Assembly (NCBI GenBank): GCA_045658005.1
Contig: JAZOUD010000123.1
Coordinates: 19,655 to 83,654, forward strand
Length of the DNA: 64,000 nucleotides
Source: UBA2862 sp045658005
GTDB taxonomy: Bacteria > Bacillota > Clostridia > Christensenellales > Aristaeellaceae
Reading direction: 5' to 3'
Below the pieces are notes generated by a model. It saw only the letters and a list, made by a program, of their open reading frames with translations, searched no databases and was not told the DNA's origin. This document shows, one piece after another, positions 59,620 through 64,000 of the stretch. The position numbers and the translations under genes were made by a program. Positions within the stretch are counted from its first letter, which is position 1. The number at the start of each line of letters is the position of its first letter.

Positions 59620-60345
59620 ATGCCAAAGCTCGAACCCTATTCCCGCAAGCTGGATTACAGCTACCAGCTGGGGGTGTTTCCGGCGCTGATGCTGCTGGAA
59701 GCGAAGCCCGATTGCGCCTCGCGGCTGCTGCTCCATTCCCAGGGGCTTGAAAACGAGGGCGTCGTCAAACTGAGAGAGCGCTGCGCGGCGCTGGGCGTGC
59801 GCGAGGAGCTGGCCGACCGGGTGCTGCGGCGGGAATCGAAGAAGGACAACTGCTTTGCCGGACTGGTGTTTAAAAAGTACGAATCCATACTCTCCGCCGC
59901 CGACAGCCACGCCGTGCTTTGCCAGATCACGGACAACGGCAACGCGGGCACGGCCATGCGCTCCCTGCTGGGCTTCGGCATCCGGGACGTGGCCCTGGTG
60001 CGCCCCTGCGTCGACGTGTTCGACCCCCACGTTCTGCGCGCTTCCATGGGCGCGTTTTTCAAGCTGCGCGTCAGGACCTACGACAGCTTTGACGACTACC
60101 GCGCCGATTTTCCCGACAGGCCTCTCTATCCCTTCATGCTGGACGGCGCCCAGCCGCTGGACGACGTGGCCGCAGCTGCCAGGCCGCCCTTCTCGCTGGT
60201 GTTCGGCAACGAGCAGACCGGCCTGCCGCCGGTCTTTGCCGAATTGGGCCGGAGCGTGCTGATCCCCCAAAGCGACGAGATCGATTCACTGAACCTCGCT
60301 GTGGCAATTTCGGTGGGGGCATACGTGTTCACAAGGGCAAGATGA
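59620..60345 (+). CDS. SpoU/TrmH-family RNA 2'-O-methyltransferase
   Basis: A 241-residue SPOUT enzyme. Motif 1 NGNAGTAMRSLLGFG and LRASMGAFF, motif 2 LVFGNEQTGLP and motif 3 IPQSDEIDSLNLAVAISVGAY form the knotted SAM site. The N-terminal 90 residues (YSYQLGVFPALMLLEAKP, CASRLLLHSQG) differ from the usual L30e-like substrate domain, so the tRNA or rRNA target cannot be predicted. Cytoplasmic. Confidence 0.92.
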   Translation: MPKLEPYSRKLDYSYQLGVFPALMLLEAKPDCASRLLLHSQGLENEGVVKLRERCAALGVREELADRVLRRESKKDNCFAGLVFKKYESILSAADSHAVLCQITDNGNAGTAMRSLLGFGIRDVALVRPCVDVFDPHVLRASMGAFFKLRVRTYDSFDDYRADFPDRPLYPFMLDGAQPLDDVAAAARPPFSLVFGNEQTGLPPVFAELGRSVLIPQSDEIDSLNLAVAISVGAYVFTRAR

Positions 60346-60379
60346 CATCCACGCGCGACCTTCTACGGAGGCTGATATC

Positions 60380-62071
60380 GTGTTTTTCCGAGGCTACAAT
60401 CTATTGAACAGCATGGCACGCCCGGAGTCGCTGCCCTCGCCGCTGGCCACCGGCCCGGCCAGGGAGTGGGCCAGCGCCGGCGCGCACCTGGCCATGAGCC
60501 GGGACCTGCCCGCCATGCGCCTGTCCCAGCGGCTTTCCGACCCCGAGGCCTACCTGCGCCTGCAAAAGGGGCGGCGCCAGGCGCTGGAGGCGCTGATGGC
60601 AGTGGAGCCCGACGGGCCGCAGCTGGAGCGCGTCGTCGACCTGATCTGCATGATCGTCGAGGAATCCAGCTGGGCCGAAAACCCGAAGGGAGCGCCCTTC
60701 GACGACGACCAGCACCCGCGCATCGACTTCCAGTCCGCAGAGACGCTGATGCTGCTGGCCTGGGTTCAGCGCGCCATGGGCGAGCGTCTGGGCACCCGCG
60801 TCTCCGCAAAGCTCCAATACGAGGCCCGCAGGCGGATCTTCTCCCCCTTCCTGGCCCATACCGACTATCCCTTCATGCGCTTCATGGGGCCGGCAAGCGC
60901 CCGGCCAGACCGCCCGCTGTGCATACTCAGCGATATATTGCTCGCTTCGGTTCTCCTGGAAACAGACGCCGGGCGCAGGGCCGCGGTGACGAAGCAGGCG
61001 CTGCGGCTGATCGACCAGGCCGTGCAGGCCCGGGACCGGCACACAGAGCCCCTCGCGGACGCCCTCGCCGAAACCGCCGCGGTGACCGACCTGTGCACGC
61101 TGCTGCGCAAGCTGACCCGCGGGCAGCTGGACCTGACAGAGGTCTATCCCACCTCGGACTGGCTGGACGCGCTGCTGATCCCCTGGATCGACGGCGATTG
61201 CTTCATCGATCCCGCCACCGGACAGATGGACCCCGCCCTATCCGGGCAGGCGCTGTTTCGCGTGGGCCTTGCCAGCGGCGACGAGGCGCTGAGCGCCCTC
61301 GGGGCAGCGCTGCACCGCCAGAAGCGCGTGCCCTCCGCCACGGTAACGGGGCGCATGCTGGATCTGTCCTGCGCGGGCATGCTCTCGGCGCAGATCGACA
61401 AGCCGCCAAAGCTCAAGCACGCCGCCACGGCCCGAAACCGCTTGATGATCTCCCGCTTCAGCGGCCTGACCTGCGCGCTCCACGCCGGTGGCGACAAGGC
61501 CAACGCTGGAAGCATCGTGCTGTTTGCGGACGAAGTGCCCATACTCGTGGAGACGCCGAACCGGGCGTCCCTGCCCGTGATCGACGGGCTTGCCCAGCTG
61601 ATCGCTCCCGGTGAGAACGCCCCGGAGGCGGCCTTTGGCGCGGACGTCTGCCCCTCGGATTTCCAGACCCGTCCAGACCGGGACCTGTTGAGCGTGGACC
61701 TGACCAATGCCTGGCCTGCGCGCCTTGGGGCGCGCTCAATCCAGCGCACGGCCATGGTGCTGCGCAAGGACAGGGTCCTCCAGCTGGTGGATGCCTTCGA
61801 CCTGGAGAAGCCTGCAAGGGTCACCTTCCGGTTCATCACCCCGCAGTCCCCCGAAATGATAAGGCCCGACGGCACCACGACCGAAGCCGTGCGTCTCGGG
61901 CCTGTGACATTGAGCTGGGAGGGCGAGATGCGCTGCGAAATCGCCGCGCTGGACGAGCGCTTTTCCATCGGCGAAGGCAGCGGAGAGCTGCTGCGCTGCG
62001 TCAGCCTGACGCCGGTCAACCCCGTCGGGCGGGGCTTTTTCCCGTTTTATTTCGCGCGAACCGGCGTGTAG
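60380..62071 (+). CDS. Heparinase II/III-like protein
   Basis: A 563-residue protein from GTG 60380 (SD CGGAGG). The first half is an alpha-helical toroid (DLICMIVEESSWAENPKGAP, DFQSAETLMLLAWVQRAMGERL) as in heparinase II/III lyases; the second half (about 340-563) is beta-rich, with DLTNAWPARLGARSIQRTAMVLRKD and RVTFRFITPQSPEMI. Catalytic residues are not clear to me, and no signal peptide is present, so it may act on internalised glycan fragments or have a noncatalytic role. Similar unsigned proteins occur in Clostridia. Confidence 0.72.
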   Translation: MFFRGYNLLNSMARPESLPSPLATGPAREWASAGAHLAMSRDLPAMRLSQRLSDPEAYLRLQKGRRQALEALMAVEPDGPQLERVVDLICMIVEESSWAENPKGAPFDDDQHPRIDFQSAETLMLLAWVQRAMGERLGTRVSAKLQYEARRRIFSPFLAHTDYPFMRFMGPASARPDRPLCILSDILLASVLLETDAGRRAAVTKQALRLIDQAVQARDRHTEPLADALAETAAVTDLCTLLRKLTRGQLDLTEVYPTSDWLDALLIPWIDGDCFIDPATGQMDPALSGQALFRVGLASGDEALSALGAALHRQKRVPSATVTGRMLDLSCAGMLSAQIDKPPKLKHAATARNRLMISRFSGLTCALHAGGDKANAGSIVLFADEVPILVETPNRASLPVIDGLAQLIAPGENAPEAAFGADVCPSDFQTRPDRDLLSVDLTNAWPARLGARSIQRTAMVLRKDRVLQLVDAFDLEKPARVTFRFITPQSPEMIRPDGTTTEAVRLGPVTLSWEGEMRCEIAALDERFSIGEGSGELLRCVSLTPVNPVGRGFFPFYFARTGV

Positions 62072-62076
62072 CGGCG

Positions 62077-63819
62077 TCAGTTCACCATCTTCAAGAATTC
62101 AAATCCGTTGAAGGTGTCGTAGACGCGCACGCCGCTCATGCCACCGATGGAGCGGCTGGACAGCACGGTACCCGTCCTGAACAGCAGGCCCAGTATCGGC
62201 AGGCGGTTGACCACCGTCATCTGGATATCGCTGTAGATCTTCTGAAGCAGCGCCTCGTCGGAGGCGGAATACACGCGCTCCAGCAGCTGGTCCATGTCGT
62301 CGCTGCTGTAGTGGTTCAGGTTCAGCGATCCCCTGCTTCCCAGCAGGCTCGACAGGTAGGGCACCTCGCTCAGGTTCACGCCCACCAGCGCAAGGTCGAA
62401 CTCCCCGTCCTTGACCAGCTGGCGCGTGCGCTCCTTGGAATAGACCGTCACCGTCACGTTGAAGCCCACCGTCCGCAGGTAGTCGGCGATCAGGTTCGCC
62501 GCGTTCTCGCGGATGCTGTTGCTGCTTTCGTTGTAGGTGATGATCGAAAGCGTCGGCTCCTGTACCATCACGCCCACATGCTTGTTCAGCGTGCCGTCGC
62601 CGGTCAGGTCGTACCAGCCCAGGTTGTGCATCAGCTGCAGCGCCCGCTCCGGGCTGTAGTAGTATATGGCGCTCTGGCTCTCGTACAGCCAGGACGCGGG
62701 CGGCACGGGGACCTCGCACTGCACGGCCATGTCCAGATAGCCGTTGGAGGCGATCACCGAGCGATCGATGGCGTACATGATGGCCTGCCGCACGCTGGCA
62801 TCGGCGGTCAGGCTGCCGTCGGACAGGTTCGGCACCAGCATCTCATAGGTCAGCGTGGGATAGTCGATGCTGGTCAGGCCCGCCAGCTTCCGGCTGAGGG
62901 ACGCCTTCGTGCTCTTGGTGGACAGCATGTCGATCTCGTGGGTGCGAATCGCCTCGATGGCGTCGCCCACAGTATAGTACCGCTTGAGCAGTATGCTCTT
63001 GACCTCCGGCTGCCGCTTCCACCAGAGGGGGTTGGCCTCCAGGCGAACGGAGCCCTCGGGGTCGGCCTGTATGTACCAGTAGGGCCCGGTGCCCCGGGGC
63101 AGGTCGTCGTACAGGGTATCGTACTGCATCACCGGGAATACCATGGCATAGAGCGTCATCAGGCTGGTGTTCTTCGCGGTGACCGTCAGTCCGTAGATGT
63201 CCGTGGGAGAGGCGTCCATGTTTTCGATCACCTGTAGGCGCTCATAGTAGGGGTTTTCCTCTCCCGCCTGCATCAGCGTCTGATAGCTGCGCACCACGTC
63301 GTAGGCGGTCAGCTCGTAGCCGTTGTGAAACTGTATGCCGCTGCGCAGGTTGAAGATCCAGTTCTTGCCGTCCTGGACCCAGTTGTTGGCCAGCATCGGC
63401 ACCGGCTTGAGGTTCTCGTCCAGGTCCACCACGCTCTCGAACACAAGCTGGTTGACGCTGATCATGCTCCATATCCTGGTGGCGACGGGGCTGTAGGTCA
63501 TGTATCCGGGCTCCACGTAGCCGATGGTGACGTCCGCGTTGGTCATGTCCACCCGGGGCAGCGCCTCCTCCTGCTGAACGTAGGGGTCGGTGGCCTGGAA
63601 GCCGCCGCCCAGGTCGGAGGCGATGCCGCCGGACAGGTCGGCGGCCTGGTAGTCGCCTCCCAGGTCGGAGGCGAGGCCACCGGACGAATCGGCGGCCTGG
63701 TAATCGCCCCCAAGGTCGGAGGCCACGTCCGCTCTTGCGCAAACCGACAGCAGCAGGCAAAGCGCCAGCGCCAGCGCGCTAAGCCGCCGCCGGCGCGTAC
63801 AGTTCCTTGTATTTCTCAT
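62077..63819 (-). CDS. ABC transporter substrate-binding protein, peptide/nickel (SBP_bac_5) family
   Basis: A 580-residue exported binding protein. Arg-rich start and hydrophobic signal (LSALALALCLLLSVCARA); the Cys at 27 is not in a canonical lipobox. Residues 33-78 are three tandem 17-residue units. The SBP_bac_5 fold follows: VFESVVDLDENLKPVPMLANNW, FNLRSGIQFHNGYELTAYDVV, GTGPYWY, VRQAIMYAIDRSVI, and a typical C-terminal lobe. Usual ligands are oligopeptides. The start overlaps the lytic transglycosylase gene by 41 bases and lacks a good SD, suggesting coupled translation; a murein-peptide ligand would suit that neighbour (inference). Confidence 0.9.
   Translation of the reverse strand: MRNTRNCTRRRRLSALALALCLLLSVCARADVASDLGGDYQAADSSGGLASDLGGDYQAADLSGGIASDLGGGFQATDPYVQQEEALPRVDMTNADVTIGYVEPGYMTYSPVATRIWSMISVNQLVFESVVDLDENLKPVPMLANNWVQDGKNWIFNLRSGIQFHNGYELTAYDVVRSYQTLMQAGEENPYYERLQVIENMDASPTDIYGLTVTAKNTSLMTLYAMVFPVMQYDTLYDDLPRGTGPYWYIQADPEGSVRLEANPLWWKRQPEVKSILLKRYYTVGDAIEAIRTHEIDMLSTKSTKASLSRKLAGLTSIDYPTLTYEMLVPNLSDGSLTADASVRQAIMYAIDRSVIASNGYLDMAVQCEVPVPPASWLYESQSAIYYYSPERALQLMHNLGWYDLTGDGTLNKHVGVMVQEPTLSIITYNESSNSIRENAANLIADYLRTVGFNVTVTVYSKERTRQLVKDGEFDLALVGVNLSEVPYLSSLLGSRGSLNLNHYSSDDMDQLLERVYSASDEALLQKIYSDIQMTVVNRLPILGLLFRTGTVLSSRSIGGMSGVRVYDTFNGFEFLKMVN
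63586..63723 (-). repeat. Three tandem 51-bp units encoding 17-residue repeats
   Basis: Residues 33-49, 50-66 and 67-78 of the binding protein: ASDLGGDYQAADSSGGL, ASDLGGDYQAADLSGGI, ASDLGGGFQATD (last unit partial). They form an acidic, Gly/Ser-rich linker between the signal peptide and the binding domain. Confidence 0.92.
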
Positions 63820-64000
63820 AATACTTCAATACCCTCTTGACATAGGTGTCCGTGGCGCTTGACGGTATGGTTTGCAGCGTCGCGCCGTCCGGGCTGTATT
63901 CGGGGTTGGCCAGCCAGCCGTCCACTGTGCCCTGTCCGGCGTGGTAGGCCGCGACGGCGCAGGTCAGGTTCCCGCTAAAGCGGCGGATCAGGTAGCCCAG
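63779..64000 (-). CDS. Lytic transglycosylase (SLT domain), C-terminal part (runs off right edge)
   Basis: The last 73 codons of a gene entering from the right. LGYLIRRFSGNLTCAVAAYHAGQGTVDGWLANP matches the end of the SLT domain (the NLxxAxAAYNAGxGxVxxW pattern), followed by YVKRVLKYYEKYKELY, typical of Slt-type enzymes that cleave the MurNAc-GlcNAc bond of peptidoglycan. The catalytic Glu lies outside the window. The stop at 63779 overlaps the start of the binding-protein gene. Confidence 0.88.
   Translation of the reverse strand: MGYLIRRFSGNLTCAVAAYHAGQGTVDGWLANPEYSPDGATLQTIPSSATDTYVKRVLKYYEKYKELYAPAAA

Overview
This window comes from a GC-rich, Gram-positive, endospore-forming anaerobe, most likely class Clostridia. 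The evidence is a tricistronic gerA-type germinant receptor operon, spoIIP, a Spo0A-like regulator, sortase with sortase substrates, ECF transporters, a flavodiiron protein fused to rubredoxin, many ferredoxin-type proteins, and strong sigma-A promoters and Shine-Dalgarno (SD) sites. I cannot name the genus. An Oscillospirales- or Christensenellales-like lineage is only a guess.

Layout. 1-1 kb: the 5' part of a secreted surface protein running off the left edge. 1.2-4.8 kb: ger operon. 5-6.8 kb: oxygen/NO-detoxifying flavodiiron protein. 6.9-9 kb: BaiN-like flavoprotein and RpiR-type regulator (minus). 9.3-13.4 kb: spoIIP, a Spo0A paralogue, and a branching enzyme of the eukaryote-like type. 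13.4-17.1 kb: glycolytic operon pgk-tpiA-gpmI (minus). 17.2-21.7 kb: ecfA1-ecfA2-ecfT-truA-ybaK-HAD operon. 21.9-23.5 kb: MsmK/UgpC-type sugar-transport ATPase and a small membrane protein. 23.6-24 kb: four tRNAs (Arg, His, Gln, Lys). 24-27 kb: mccB-mccA-ECF S component (minus), preceded by an apparent cysteine attenuator whose leader peptide has three consecutive Cys codons.

27-44.5 kb is an accessory, decaying region. It holds frameshifted larE and iolG, recombinase remnants of both the serine and tyrosine types, an AbrB/SpoVT fragment, a sortase cut by a recombinase remnant, a GDPD-domain surface protein, a LysR-controlled ferredoxin/aldo-keto reductase cluster, truncated MATE and flavin-reductase genes, about 1.3 kb of remnant DNA, and a double-glycine-leader peptide.

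45-57 kb is a coherent surface-protein module. On the minus strand a PrsA-like foldase, an 1836-residue LPETG surface protein, a class B-type sortase and a LytTR response regulator are contiguous, followed by a Na/Pi-type transporter. The AgrC-like sensor kinase is divergent. A direct repeat resembling a LytTR box sits just upstream of the foldase promoter. This suggests an autoregulated secretion, anchoring and sensing system. The left-edge protein and the GDPD protein share sequence features with the large protein, so this is a small family of related surface proteins.

57.4-64 kb: rplM-rpsI with its leader, an alpha/beta hydrolase, a SpoU-type RNA methylase, a heparinase II/III-like protein, a peptide-type substrate-binding protein with N-terminal tandem repeats, and the 3' end of a lytic transglycosylase.
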